DNA of 64,000 nt from Mactromeris polynyma. Taxonomy: Eukaryota; Mollusca; Bivalvia; Venerida; Mactridae. The stretch covers positions 57,042,431 to 57,106,430 of the forward strand of contig JASFXZ010000002.1 of assembly GCA_032209605.1 (NCBI GenBank). The letters run 5' to 3'. Made by a program: the position numbers and the translations under genes. The notes under the pieces were generated by a model that worked only from the letters and a program-made list of their open reading frames with translations, searched no databases and was not told the DNA's origin. Position 1 is the stretch's first letter. The number at the start of each line of letters is the position of its first letter. This document shows, in pieces, positions 10,511 to 21,030 of the stretch.

Positions 10511-11559
10511 TTAACTTCTGTATTGTCACTATTTAATACCGGTTCGTACTACTTGGTGCATTCAGTGTATGAACAAGTGTCCCAGGTTAATATAATAGTT
10601 TGTTAATAATCACCGTGAGCGAAATTCACTATATAAGGAAAGTAAATATTTGAACTCTACTGTTTACTATATTTCTTCTAATTAAGAGTTTATTCACTAA
10701 CATATATAGTAGATATTACCATCCTCAAAGACTACTTCTCTCACTGAGTCTGTACATATATAATTCCAGTATATCGACACAATTTATCCATACAAAATAC
10801 TGTTGAAACTAGAGACACAAAAAACACGTCTGATCACTGTGAATAACACTGCTTGTACATCTTGACTTGACCACGAATGTTTTGAACATTTCAAAACTGT
10901 AGAGGCCCTCCCGCGAATAGAGGAGAACTGCCCCGAATCACCAGGACTCCAACAAGAACCCTGTAAGAAGTATGAGAAATGTCCACGATTTCTACATTCG
11001 TACCCATTCGTGATGTTGGGACCTAGGATTTAAGAGATTGTTTTATATACGCATTATTATAATTTATATCCTATTTTGCAATAAACATTTGAAAAAAACG
11101 TTTAATATACGTACCATATTTCATACTGATTTATGTATTACGGATTTTTGACTATCGACTATGTCCTAATGGTACTTAACATTGGGGTATCTATCAGTTA
11201 GCATTTATAAAGATTCTTTCTTTATTTTGAGTTCATTATGTGATGACGTCATTTTGTGATATTACCCAGAAAACCTTTCTCTCTATAATGCTGTTTTATA
11301 ACACATCTTCATTATACTCATTGGGAACAGTCGTATTTTTGCTTAAGTTTTCTTGATAGACATATTTCTATTTGTCTTTATTTTAAATCCCATCTCCGTA
11401 TCACTAGTATCTAAGATCTATTTAATTACTAACTACCCTTTCCGGTTGACTTTACATCAAGTAATTACTTTGCTATCTTATGGTTATTCCACAAGTATGA
11501 TATTAATAAATTAGATACTGGGATCACGGTCAGTATAAGGCTCATTGTTCCTTCGTGTT
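10511..11559. other. No gene recognised
   Basis: AT-rich, no domain-bearing frame, no tandem repeat seen. Its right end may include the diverged outer part of the inverted family A copy. Confidence 0.4.
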
Positions 11560-11775
11560 GGATTATACACAGTGCATCTGTTGATATGCACGTAATCGTT
11601 AATTACTCTTAATGATGAGTTACTTCCTACTTAGTCTATTTATGTTTATATGTTGGAAATCAATGATCATATAGTGATTAAGTGTGATGTTGGCTAGCTG
11701 TTAAATCGATTTAAACATCCAGTATTTATACTGACAGTTCCAAGGCTGTAATTCGCTGTATGGTTATTGCTGTGT
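11560..11775 (-). mobile_element. Dispersed repeat family A, copy 2 (inverted)
   Basis: Reads, on the minus strand, AACACAGCAATAACCATACA, GCCTTGGAACTGTCAGTATA, GTTTAAATCGATTTAAC, GCTAGCCAACATCACACTTA and TTCCAACATATAAAC. These are the same ordered blocks as copies 1 and 4. It retains the perfect TTTAAATCGATTTAAA palindrome. Confidence 0.75.
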
Positions 11776-12206
11776 TTATTGTGTGTGCGATGATAGACCA
11801 CAAAGCGTGGGTGTACAGTTCTATGAGTTTATTAAGACTCCCTAGTAGTGTACATTTACAAGAGTAATATTATATCTGAGCATGCGTTGAGAGGTTTATG
11901 GATACATAGATAATACACTAACGGACTTTGAAAACGCACCACTTTTCAGCGGCCCGTATTATTTTGTTTGAAATCTCTAGGGTATTTTGTACCATCGAAA
12001 TGATGTTCCTGATGAATGACCTTGGTATTAGAGTATATTTGGTACTTGTTTTTACAACGCAAATTACCAATAGCAACCACGTGGTCAAATCCAATTTTTG
12101 CACGTGGATGTCGCGTAAATCTAAATATCAGAATTGTGGTAATGGTGATGTGTACACGGTGCATTAACATGTCAAAAAATCACAGTTTGAGGTAGCATTG
12201 ATTATC

Positions 12207-13671
12207 ATGCCATGTTTACCCGAAAATTTCCGGTCTGAAGCAATAGGCATGTTACGAGCTGGAAGTAGCTGCCGCGCCGTGGTCGCACGATTCCATTGTC
12301 ATCATACAACAATTGTACGTCTACAAGAACATTATAGACAAACGGGCACCGTCAAGGATCGTCCGAGACCCGGTCAAAGGCATGTAACGACGTCTCGACA
12401 GGCTGCAGTAATGCGCATGCTCCACCGATGAGACCGCATATAACATTTTGATTTAGTACATCATAATATTTATATAATAACCCTTATTCGACAATACCTC
12501 TCCAGTTTTAATATGACTATTAATATGTAACTTACTCTTAACTATTGTAAGTAGATGTATAACTAAAATTTGACATATATGTATGTCTAAATTGATTGTC
12601 TCTTTTAATATCTGCCTGTGATATTGATATTTTTAGAAGTAAACTTTATTTTTATGTTGTTGTATTGCTGCCTTGTTTCATGCCTTGCTTGCCTTGTTTG
12701 TCTTGCTTGCCTGTCTCACGTGTATTTATGCATGCTACCTTGTTTTATGTAAATGTACCTGTTACGTTAAATGTATTGTAGTCTGTTCTAATGATTTCTT
12801 TGTAATAGTCGGGACAAAAGCTCAGTAGAGCTTGTGTTTATCATGTTGTAAAAACCGACTTCTAAATAAAGTTTACTTGACTTGAGTACATTTTTTCTGT
12901 TTGTATTCCGTTTTAGAAATGCAATACATCCCCGGACAGTCCAGAGGAGGCTTAAAACTGTTGGGTTGACGTGCCATCGCCCTTAAAAAGGTCTCTCTAC
13001 TGACACCAAGGCACAAACTAGCACGGGAACGGTGGTCAAGGCCCTATCTTAGATTCACAAGGAGGCAGTGGGGTTCCGTACTGTTTGCGGATGAATCAAA
13101 ATTTAATATGAGTGGATGTGATGGGCGGGTCAGGGTTTACAGAGAACGAGGGGAACGCTTCTCTGAAAATTGCGTGCTCCAACGAAACAGGTGGGACGGC
13201 GGAAGCGTTCATGTTTGGGCCGGAATTACTAGATTCCACAAAACAGAGCTGGTTCTCCTGGAGAGGAATGTTAACGCTCAATCATACATCGAAGAAGTTA
13301 TTCAACCTGTCGTCATTCCCTTCTTGGATCAACATTTCCGGCGTCAACGATGTTTATTCCAACATGATAACGCTCCTGCGCATAAAGTACGGAGAACAAT
13401 CACATTTCTGGAACAAAACAATGCCAACGTGATGGAATGGCCCGCTTTGTCACTAGACTAAGCCCCCATTGAAAACATATGGGATGAACTTGGAAGGTAC
13501 GTTCACAGGCGAGTACCGCCACCTGGATCTGTTCACGAGCTTCGTCAGGCCCTCGTCAAGGAATGGCAGAACATTCCCCAGCAGCGCATTGGAAATGTGA
13601 TATTAACTATTAAAGCCTGTGTCGTGAATGCATCAGGAACAATGGGTCATACACACACTATTGAACTGTAA
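12207..13671 (+). pseudogene. Tc1-like transposase, DD34E, disrupted
   Basis: A cut-and-paste transposase. The N-terminal helix-turn-helix pair is visible at 12207-12431 (GMLRAGSSCRAVVARF, DRPRPGQRHVT, a GRPR-like box). After a foreign insertion the gene resumes at about 12915 with HPRTVQRRLK. It shifts frame near 12985 and continues with LFADESKF (first catalytic Asp), HDNAPAH (second Asp) and PIENIWDEL (Glu). There are 34 residues between the second Asp and the Glu, hence DD34E. A TAA at 13459-13461 interrupts just before the Glu motif, where relatives have a leucine. With an insertion, a frameshift and a stop it cannot make active protein. Confidence 0.92.
12440..12899 (+). mobile_element. 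LINE 3' end inserted in the Tc1 transposase
   Basis: About 460 bp with no relation to the Tc1 gene. It ends TTCTAAATAAAGTTTACTTG then ACTTGAG, a polyadenylation-like signal followed by a short ACTTG repeat. The minus-strand CR1-type LINE at 44.5 kb has the same style of end (AATAAAGTTTGACTTGACTT). I read it as a 5'-truncated LINE copy. Exact 5' edge and target duplication were not resolved. Confidence 0.65.
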
Positions 13672-13856
13672 ATTTGTCATTTGAGGTTGAAATACATTGA
13701 TGTTACGTAACTTTGCAATCTTGTTAAGTTTTGTTATGAAATTTTGCTTGTTGCTTGCATATAAAATGAACTTTATATACAACAATATTTGTGGCAAATA
13801 AATTTTGTTTTCTGTATATTTGGGGGGTTTGTATAAGTGGTGCGTCTTTAAACCCG

Positions 13857-14149
13857 TAAGTGTAAAACATCTCCCTTGTTGTAAAAATGATGCTCATAGG
13901 AGTTGACATGTGTTACTTTTCAAAATATCAAATTAAATGAATACATAATAAATGTCCACATATTCACATTGTTTGTTTGCATAGAATAATCAGAAACAGT
14001 TCAAGATAACCTTCGCAGTTAGTTGCTTCAGGTATTTAACAGTATACAAATACAGCCATTTATCAGTTAACTAATTATCACTTGTCCATGCTGGTACAAT
14101 AACATAAAGTGTTTATAATTATCATCTGATCCAGCATGTGTTTTATTTT
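13857..14149. other. Spacer between the Tc1 and gypsy elements
   Basis: No coding signal seen. Confidence 0.4.
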
Positions 14150-14640
14150 GTCCATTCATCTCCAGCGTATAATTGCTTAGGGACTAACTGTTCTTTTGTT
14201 GAAGGCAGTATTGATCTTAATCTCCTACCCATTAACAATTGTGTTGGGAAGTACCCACATGTCAGTGGTGTATTTCTGTACTGTAAGAAAGACAAATAAG
14301 GGTCTTTATACTCGTCTTTGACCTTTTGAAGTATTCGTTTTGCTATTTTTACATAGATTTCACTGAGTCTATTGGATCGTGGATACAGAGGGCTTGATGT
14401 CTCATGAAAAATGTTCTAATCCGTCAGAAAATTCTTAAAATATTTTCCTGTAAATTGTCCAGCATTGTCCGTTTTAATTTTCTCAGGAATGCCAAACCTA
14501 CTTAAATGAACTTTCATTGACTACTGAAATACTCTTAGTGTCCGTTAGCAAGTCTATTTTAAAATATATGCTGTAACCATCAACAAAAACCATGAATTAT
14601 TGGCCATTCAATGAGAATAAATCACATGCTATATGATGCC
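14150..14640 (-). pseudogene. Gypsy integrase core and C-terminal part
   Basis: The minus strand reads KTDNAGQFTGKYF (catalytic Asp segment), then SSPLYPRSNRLSE in place of the common SSPxYPQSNG, and then PYLSFLQYRNTPLTCG and QLLMGRR. Stops interrupt it (for example just after NFLTD). Integrase inserts the element cDNA; this copy is dead. Confidence 0.82.
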
Positions 14641-14678
14641 AGGGTCTCAGGGGTACGTCATGGGGATGCAAAAGTTCA

Positions 14679-15378
14679 TTAGTATTTGAGGGTCTGTCGC
14701 GTAGACTTGTCCATGCCCGTGTGACCATATTGGACAGCATTTATCATTTCCTTTCGCATTGACATTGGGATAATTACTATATGCCCCCTGAAGACAATAT
14801 CATTGTCATAAGACAGTTCGTCTCTGTGATTCCAATACTCAATCACAAGTGTTGGACAGTCATGTCGGTTGTCAGGCCAATCTTTAGTAATTATTTGGAT
14901 TAATGTTTGCATTTGACTATCGTCACGAGTGACAATTCTGAGTTGTTCTATTTTCTTTTCACTTACTGTCAGTGCCTGTAGTACAGTGTGTACATGAAAC
15001 TGTGTGTTTTCCATAGACATAATGTTTTAATCTGTTGAAACCAAACTCAATTGCAAGCATTTCTTTTTCTATTTGGGCGTAACCTTGTTCTGTCTCTGCC
15101 AAGGTATTTGATGCATGATAAGCTATAGTTTTTCCGTCCTGTAGACATGAAACACCTAAAACCTTGGAACTGGCATCAACCTGCAAGCTTACAGGCTTTT
15201 TTGGATTATAGTAAGTCAGTACAGGTGATTTGGTTATCATTGTTTTGACCTTTTCAAATGCGTCCGTCTGTGCACAGTCCCATCTGAATACTACGTCTTT
15301 TCTAAGCAAAGCACGTAGGTTACTTGTAGCCTCGCTGAGGTTTGGCGCGAAGTTGGTTAAGTATGTAACCATTCCCAA
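14679..15378 (-). pseudogene. Gypsy reverse transcriptase end, RNase H and integrase N-terminal region
   Basis: From 15378 down: the connection domain (FAPNLSEATSNLRALL, FRWDCAQTDAFEKVK), then the RNase H start (VSLQVDASSKVLGVS) with YAQIEKEMLAIEFG. A frame change follows near 15010. The continuation 15020-14679 reads VFRGHIVIIPMSMRKEM and GHTGMDKS, the segment leading into the integrase zinc finger. It ends abruptly at a deletion junction. Confidence 0.86.
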
Positions 15379-15410
15379 GAAAGTTCTAGTTCCGCGCGAT
15401 TGCGGGGTAT

Positions 15411-15806
15411 TTACATTTTTAGTATTGCGGCCGTTTTATCTGGGTCAACTTTCAGTCCGTCAGAGGAAATCACGTGACCAAAATAATTTACTTCTTTAGC
15501 GCCAATTATACATTTGTCTGGGCTAAACCTGAACCCATTTTCTCTATCACGTTGCAAAACGTTTGAAAGGTTTTCGTTATGTTCCGTCCTGGAACGTCCA
15601 TAAACATGACTTTTCTTTGGTGAGTCACAGTTTACAGAATGAATTCGTTTAGATCTACAAACGTTCGCGAATTGACACATATGACACTGTATACGTCTTG
15701 CTGGGCATTCGTTTTGTTTTGCATGTTTATTGCGTCCACAATTTCCACATTTGATCGTTGGTCCCTGGTTGTATTTCTGTACTGGATTTCGTCGTAGTTG
15801 AGATGG
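15411..15806 (-). pseudogene. Gypsy gag zinc knuckle joined to the reverse transcriptase thumb by a deletion
   Basis: The minus strand reads KETPSQLRRNPVQKYNQG, then a zinc knuckle with CGNCG, a His and a Cys (C-x2-C-x4-H-x4-C), and CHMC. It then runs, in other frames, into GFRFSPDKCIIGAKEVNYFG and ISSDGLKVDPDK, which is the end of the reverse transcriptase palm and thumb. The protease and catalytic YxDD region are gone. Confidence 0.8.
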
Positions 15807-15870
15807 TGTCTCTTTATTATGTTAGCCTTATATGGGGTTGTGCGTAGCCATACGTTTATTGTAAACACTT

Positions 15871-16878
15871 ATGCTACATCGTACATTGATCACTGTGCTT
15901 GGAAGTCACCAGATATCTCTCCAGGTACCACTCCAGCATGTGCCCAGTATGGTGGGCAATACGCGACGTTTGCTTATCCTGTCTGCGGATGTGGAGCTTA
16001 ATCCCGGACCTAGGTCGGAATTGTCGGACGATAGTACCCAAAAGCTACTTGCTGCTATAAAAGAGACAAATGATGGAATTCGTGATGTGAAAAATGAGGT
16101 TCAGGGCGTGAAACTTGAGTTAGTAGGTTTAAGGTCTGAGATAAATGCCATTCACCAGAAAGTCGATCGCGTTGAATCTGTTCAGACTGACATGGATTCA
16201 AGGCTTAATTCAGTTGAGAGAAATGTTGAGCAATTACAACACGATCAAGATGTTCTCCAGAGTGATATAAGTGCTCTATCAATAGCAGATGATGTGTATG
16301 AAACTCGTTTCAACAGACTTGAGCGGCAAATGAACATTATCGAATCTGGACGATTGAAGTGTAATATGAGAATTTTTGGTCTTGAAGAAACCGAGGTGAA
16401 TGAAGCTGGACTAAAGTTATTAGTAGAGGAAAAAGTTCTCGGAGCTGCTGATGAAAATGAAAAGTTTGATGCTAATACCTTGTTGAAGGCTACGCGTATT
16501 GGCCAAGCGGATAATGAAAACGAAAATAGTCGGATGGTTCTAGTAGAGTTCGCTGATTGTGGAGACAAGTTTAAACTGTACAACTACCGAGACAAGCTGA
16601 GGGAGGATGGAATAAGGATCTCAAATGATTTGTCGCATATTCAACGTGAACAACTGAAAGAGGTTAGACGTAGAGGTATGGGCGGGTATTTCAAAAACGG
16701 ACAGCTATATACATATAGAAAGTCAGATGAAAATGGATCAGACATCAATAAAACTAGAGTTTATAGGCGTGCAAAGCGAGTGTCAGAAAAAACCAAGGTT
16801 GAACATATCGATGCGGATGAAGAACACATGGACACTTATCATTTTTCTATGAATCCTAATACAATAAATATAGACTAG
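15871..16878 (+). CDS. LINE ORF1 protein: 2A-like N-terminus, coiled coil, L1-type RRM
   Basis: An intact 335-codon frame. Residues 40-47 are DVELNPGP, matching the 2A ribosome-skipping consensus (D-V-E-x-N-P-G-P), preceded by a hydrophobic RRLLILSA stretch. Residues about 60-165 form a long heptad-rich coiled coil (LRSEINAIHQKVDRVE, LNSVERNVEQL). A segment with KCNMRIFGLEE follows, typical of the non-canonical RRM of L1 ORF1 proteins. Then comes a C-terminal domain with RDKLREDGIRISNDLSHIQR. ORF1 proteins trimerise and bind the element's RNA. If the 2A works, the first 46 residues would be released as a separate peptide. The ATG chosen is the first in this frame; the frame just upstream may also be used. 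Confidence 0.88.
   Translation: MLHRTLITVLGSHQISLQVPLQHVPSMVGNTRRLLILSADVELNPGPRSELSDDSTQKLLAAIKETNDGIRDVKNEVQGVKLELVGLRSEINAIHQKVDRVESVQTDMDSRLNSVERNVEQLQHDQDVLQSDISALSIADDVYETRFNRLERQMNIIESGRLKCNMRIFGLEETEVNEAGLKLLVEEKVLGAADENEKFDANTLLKATRIGQADNENENSRMVLVEFADCGDKFKLYNYRDKLREDGIRISNDLSHIQREQLKEVRRRGMGGYFKNGQLYTYRKSDENGSDINKTRVYRRAKRVSEKTKVEHIDADEEHMDTYHFSMNPNTINID
15988..16011 (+). promoter_or_regulatory. 2A-like translational recoding site (NPGP)
   Basis: Encodes DVELNPGP in ORF1. In known 2A peptides the Gly-Pro bond is not formed and translation resumes at the Pro. The eight-residue core is complete. The upstream ten or so residues are hydrophobic and basic, as in functional examples. 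Confidence 0.75.
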
Positions 16879-16902
16879 GATGCCGGCCAAGGTCCATCCC
16901 AT

Positions 16903-19900
16903 ATGAGCACAGGTACAATTACTAAACTACTGACATGGAATATAGAAGGTTTAAAAAACAAAATTAACAACTTTTGATATTGCAGACTTTATTAAATCAC
17001 GTGACATTTTTGGTATGCAGGAAACGTGGGATGTCAGCTCTGACTATTGTACACAATATTTTAATGATCATACTATATATTCATGTAATGCTAAGAAATC
17101 TATAGTTGGCGGTCGACCCATGGGTGGTGTTATTGTTGGTGTAAGAAATACCATATCAGCTAAGGTAAAACAGGTATGCGAAGACTTTGAGTTTGGTGTA
17201 ATGTTACTGATCGAGAAGTCATTACTTAAACTGGATCGCGATGTACTTTATGTTTGCTCTCCTGTATATGATATTGTTAATTTATCTGTGTTGCAACAAC
17301 TTGAAATTTTCATTGTTGATAATCGTTTACTGAAAATAGAACTGATATTATGTGGCGACTTCAATGCACGTACGTCAAATATTGAGGATTTCATAAGCCA
17401 TATTGACAATATACCGGAGCTAGGTGAGTTTAATGATATAATTGACGGTGATATCGGTATAGAAAGAGTATCGTTAGATAAAATAGTCAATAAAACTGGC
17501 AAAGAACTTATTGCTTTCTGTAAGTTATATTCATGTTATATAGTAAATGGGCGTATTGGTGAGCGTTGTAATAGTGGTGGTTTTACCTTCATTAATCACA
17601 ATGATTGCAGTACTATTGACTATTACATTGTTACCAAATCCATATTTGATGGTATTGAGAAGCTAGAGATTATGCCTAATACAGAAAGTTGTCATTTACC
17701 TTTATGTTTATACATTAATAAGAGGTATAGTTGTGTAAACAATAGGGTTAATGGTACATGTACAAAAGAGAAGTCAGAGTATTATGCAATTGACAAAGAC
17801 AATAGTGGCGAATATATTCAGCGTTTAACTGAAACTATTATTAATGGCTGTTTTAATGTAGTGGACACTATGCTTGATGCCAATGATGTTGATATTAACA
17901 GTATCATAACGGAACTAGAGTCAGCTGTCATAAAAAGTAGCTCAACGTTTAAAAAGGTCAAGCGAACCCAAATAAATCAACGGAAGAAACCGTGGTATGA
18001 CTATCAATGTAGAAATGCTAAAATTGAAACTAGAAAGTGTCTAAAACGATTTCGGTCCAGCCGATCTGTAAATGACTTAAATATGTATGTCAACAGTAAA
18101 CACGTATATAAAAGCATGTGCAAAAATAAAAGGTTGATATATAATAAAGCGTACTTATCAAAACTGGAGTCATCAGCTAATAATACAAAACTGTTTTGGA
18201 AAGAGCTAAACAAATTTACAAACAAACTTAAGTCGGAACCCGATATCTCATTAGACAGTTGGCATGACCATTTTAGTAGATTGTTTTCAGCTAACAATGT
18301 TCATCCGGTCAATAGCAACGATGAACCAATTGCTGACAATTGGAATGAAAATCTTGACGAAGTGGAGGAGATCGTTTTTAATTCGCCTATATCGGATGGT
18401 GAGATTATTGACAATATCAAATTACTAAATCCAAATAAAGCTTCTGGTGGAAACCTCATTCCCCAACAACTGGTTTATGGTATAAATGTACTGTTACCTT
18501 TTATTCGGAAACTGTTTAACAGACTTTATGCAAAAGGTAAATTTCCAGAATAATGGAGTCAAACCATTATTATTCCCATATATAAAAAGGGTGATGTTAA
18601 TATTATGAATAACTATAGAGGTATTTCATTACTAGATGTAATAAGCAAGTTGTATATTTCAATAATTACAAAAAGGTTGACATTTTACGTAAATGCCTAT
18701 TGTAAAATTAGTGAATCTCAGGCAGGCTTTAGAGCCGGATATTCAACAATTGACAATGCTTATATATTATATGCAATTGTGAATAAGTACTTATGTATGA
18801 AGAAAAAAACAATATATGTAGCTTTTTGATTTTCAAAAAGCATTCGACAGTGTAGATCGACCTATTCTTTACGATGTTCTAAGAAAAGGTGGTGTTAGAT
18901 GTAACCTGTTTACATCTATTCAATCTATATATACCTCTGTTAAAGCTTGTGTACGAACCAGTCAGGGTGTAACATATAATTTCTTATGTCCTATTGGTCT
19001 ACGTCAGGGTTGTAATTTAAGTCCTATTTTGTTTTTTATGTTTATTGATGAGCTGTACACGTTGCTAAATAACCATGAGGTTTGAGGTATTCAACTATTT
19101 CCAGATATTATGGAAATATTTTTACTTATGTTTGCAGATGATATTGCCTTACTGTCTGATACTGTTGTTGGTCTGCAAAAGCAATTAAATATTTTAGAGG
19201 GGTTTTGTGAAAATAACAAGCTTTCTGTAAACATTTCTAAAACAAAAATACTAGTATTCAAAAGAGGAGGTGCTGTGGCCAGAAGAGAGAAATGGACATA
19301 TGCCAACCGTAATATAGAAATTGTAAATGGTTTTACATTTTTCGAATAGACTGTCTTTACAAAAAATGGCAGAAGTAATGTCTGTAAAAGCGAAAAAAGT
19401 ATTGTTTCATGTCTTTGATTCTTTGCATGAGTTTACATGTTTGCCATATAGTACGTTTTTTAAGTTATTTGACTCAAAAACTGCATATATCATGTTGTAC
19501 GGTTCAGAACTATGGGGAATTAGTAATTTATTTATAAGTTTTATAAGTTTATGCATGTAAACGAATTTTAAATGTAAATACAAAATCATGTAATGATGCA
19601 ATATTGGGTGATGTAGGCAGATATCCTATGTATAAATATTCATCAAAGAGAGTTATAAAATATTGGTTGCGTTTGCTTAATATGCCTAGGTATAGATATA
19701 TACGATTATGCTATGAAATGTTAAAGTATTATGACAGCCTTGGTTACAGAAATTATAATCCGAAAGTAATCCGAAACTGTTTTTATTACAATATGTGCAA
19801 AGATTAAAAGATCAGCACATACAGAGATGGCATTCTAGGTGTATAGAAACAAGGAAACTGTGTCATTATGTAAATTTCAAGTTAAATTACAATGTTGAAA

Positions 19901-20175
19901 AATATGTTACTGCTATAGATGTTGGAAAATTTAGAAAATGTATGGCAAACTTTAGAAGCTCGTTCCACTGTCTGATGATTGAGAAATGTAGGTATTATTG
20001 CATCTCTGTAGAGTATCGTGACTTTCCTTATTGCAAATGTTCTATAGAGGATGAATACCATTTTGTTCTTATATGCCAATTGTATAACCATATTCGTTCC
20101 AAGTATATACCAATTCACTATGTTAATAATGCTACAGTAGATAATATTTACAACCTAATTTCGGAAGAAAAATGA
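16903..20175 (+). pseudogene. LINE ORF2: AP endonuclease and reverse transcriptase, disrupted
   Basis: Starts 24 bp after the ORF1 stop (MSTGTITKLLTWNIEGL). There is a one-base frame change near 16972, then FGMQETW (catalytic Glu), LCGDFNART and TIDYYIVT. The SDH motif reads SCH, losing an Asp. The reverse transcriptase follows: LLNPNKASGGNLIPQQL, NNYRGISLLDVISKLY, SQAGFRAGYST, FDFQKAFDSVD, GLRQGCNLSP and FADDIAL. The C-terminus has a Cys/His motif of the CKCSIEDEYHFVLIC type. Breaks: TAA at 18551-18553, a frameshift near 18828, a TGA near 19083, and further frame changes near 19345 and 19800. ORF2 would nick target DNA and reverse-transcribe the RNA; this copy cannot. Confidence 0.9.
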
Positions 20176-20239
20176 GAATATAATTCGTCGTTTAGCTATG
20201 TATTTATATTATGCATTTAAAGAAAGGGCACAACACATG

Positions 20240-20648
20240 TCTATACATAATTGAAATATAATTTAAATGATTCTTTTTATAATTTTTATCATGAAGCAAA
20301 GTTATGATGTTGATAAGTGCTGTGTATGCATTGTGTTTATATTGAACGTATGCTTCACATTGTAAATGTATCAAATGTTGAAGGCCTGTTGTTGCAATAA
20401 AATATTGTATTGTGTTGTATTGTATCATCGTATCATATATTGAACTGAAATAGAATTTAAATTATTATCAATATTTTATCATGACGTTAAATTATAATGT
20501 TGATACGTGATATGTACACTTGATATATGTATTATTATTGAACATATACTTCACTTTGTAAAATTCATCAAATGTTGTGTATATTTGTGTATGGGCCGGA
20601 GGCCTTTTTATGCAATAAACTATTGAATTGAATTGAATTGAAATTGAA
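20240..20648 (+). repeat. Two tandem LINE 3' tails
   Basis: 20240-20430 and 20431-20648 are diverged copies of one another, sharing TTATCATGA, TATTGAAC, CTTCAC-TTGTAAA, ATCAAATGTTG and GCAATAAA blocks. The first ends in a TTGTA-type repeat and the second in (TTGAA)n. Either a duplicated 3' UTR or a second truncated copy inserted next to the first. Confidence 0.7.
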
Positions 20649-20654
20649 TTATTT

Positions 20655-21030
20655 CTTTTCGTGTTTTAAATGTATGTTATATTTCCTTTTCCCCTGTGCA
20701 ATTCTGTCGTTTTATATAGTGTTCATGTTATTTTCTGCCCATTTTCGACCTATTGTTGCCAGCTTGTCCTGTGATCTTTACCATCCATTATTTCACGCCA
20801 AACTGTAAGTCCTCTTTGAAGATATTCCTAGTTATTCCTTATGGTCGGTCCCGCCATTCCTTCCGTCTCTTTTCCCTAAAGTATGTACCCTTAGCCTCCT
20901 CAAGTGCCATATGTTTTATGGATTGTTGTTTTTCCGGAGGTGGATGTGTGGGGAGGCACTGTCTTATGTATGCGGCGTTCCCTGTAGCAACTTATTCTTT
21001 CTTTTTTATCTTTCATGACTTTTGTTTCTC
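20655..21030 (-). mobile_element. Dispersed repeat family A, copy 3 (inverted)
   Basis: Minus-strand reading: GAATAAGTTGCTACAGGGAA, CGCCGCATACATAAGACAGT, CACACATCCACCTCCGG, ACAACAATCCATAAAACATA, then ACATGAACACTATATAAA and GCACAGGGGAAAAGG. This is the left two-thirds of copy 4 (38648-39000). The LINE tail lies directly against its inner edge, so the LINE may have landed in this copy. Confidence 0.75.

Larger units (their letters stand above)
11921..13856 (+). mobile_element. Tc1-like DNA transposon 1, with a nested LINE fragment
   Basis: Terminal inverted repeats of about 25 bp: left ACGGACTTTGAAAACGCACC at 11921, right (reverse complement from 13856) CGGGTTTAAAGACGCACCAC. Both flank with TA, the Tc1/mariner target duplication (11919-11920 and 13857-13858). 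Inside is a broken DD34E transposase (12207-13671). Without the inserted LINE piece the element would be close to 1.5 kb, a normal Tc1 size. Confidence 0.85.
14150..15806 (-). mobile_element. Ty3/gypsy LTR retrotransposon remnant
   Basis: Minus-strand order is gag zinc knuckle, end of reverse transcriptase, RNase H, integrase HHCC region, integrase core and integrase tail. Large internal pieces are missing: protease and most of the reverse transcriptase between gag and pol, and part of the integrase near 14670. No LTR was recognised on either side. The 5' side is cut off by the LINE that begins near 15807. Confidence 0.85.
15807..20648 (+). mobile_element. Nearly full-length APE-type LINE with a 2A-like motif in ORF1
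   Basis: A two-ORF non-LTR retrotransposon inserted into the gypsy remnant. ORF1 (15871-16878) is intact. ORF2 (16903-20175) has an AP-type endonuclease and reverse transcriptase but is broken. The 3' end has two tandem versions of a roughly 200-bp tail (20240-20430 and 20431-20648), each closing with a CAATAAA-type signal and a short pentamer repeat (TTGTA or TTGAA). The clade was not resolved by eye; L1/Tx1-like and I/Ingi-like are both possible. Confidence 0.85.
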
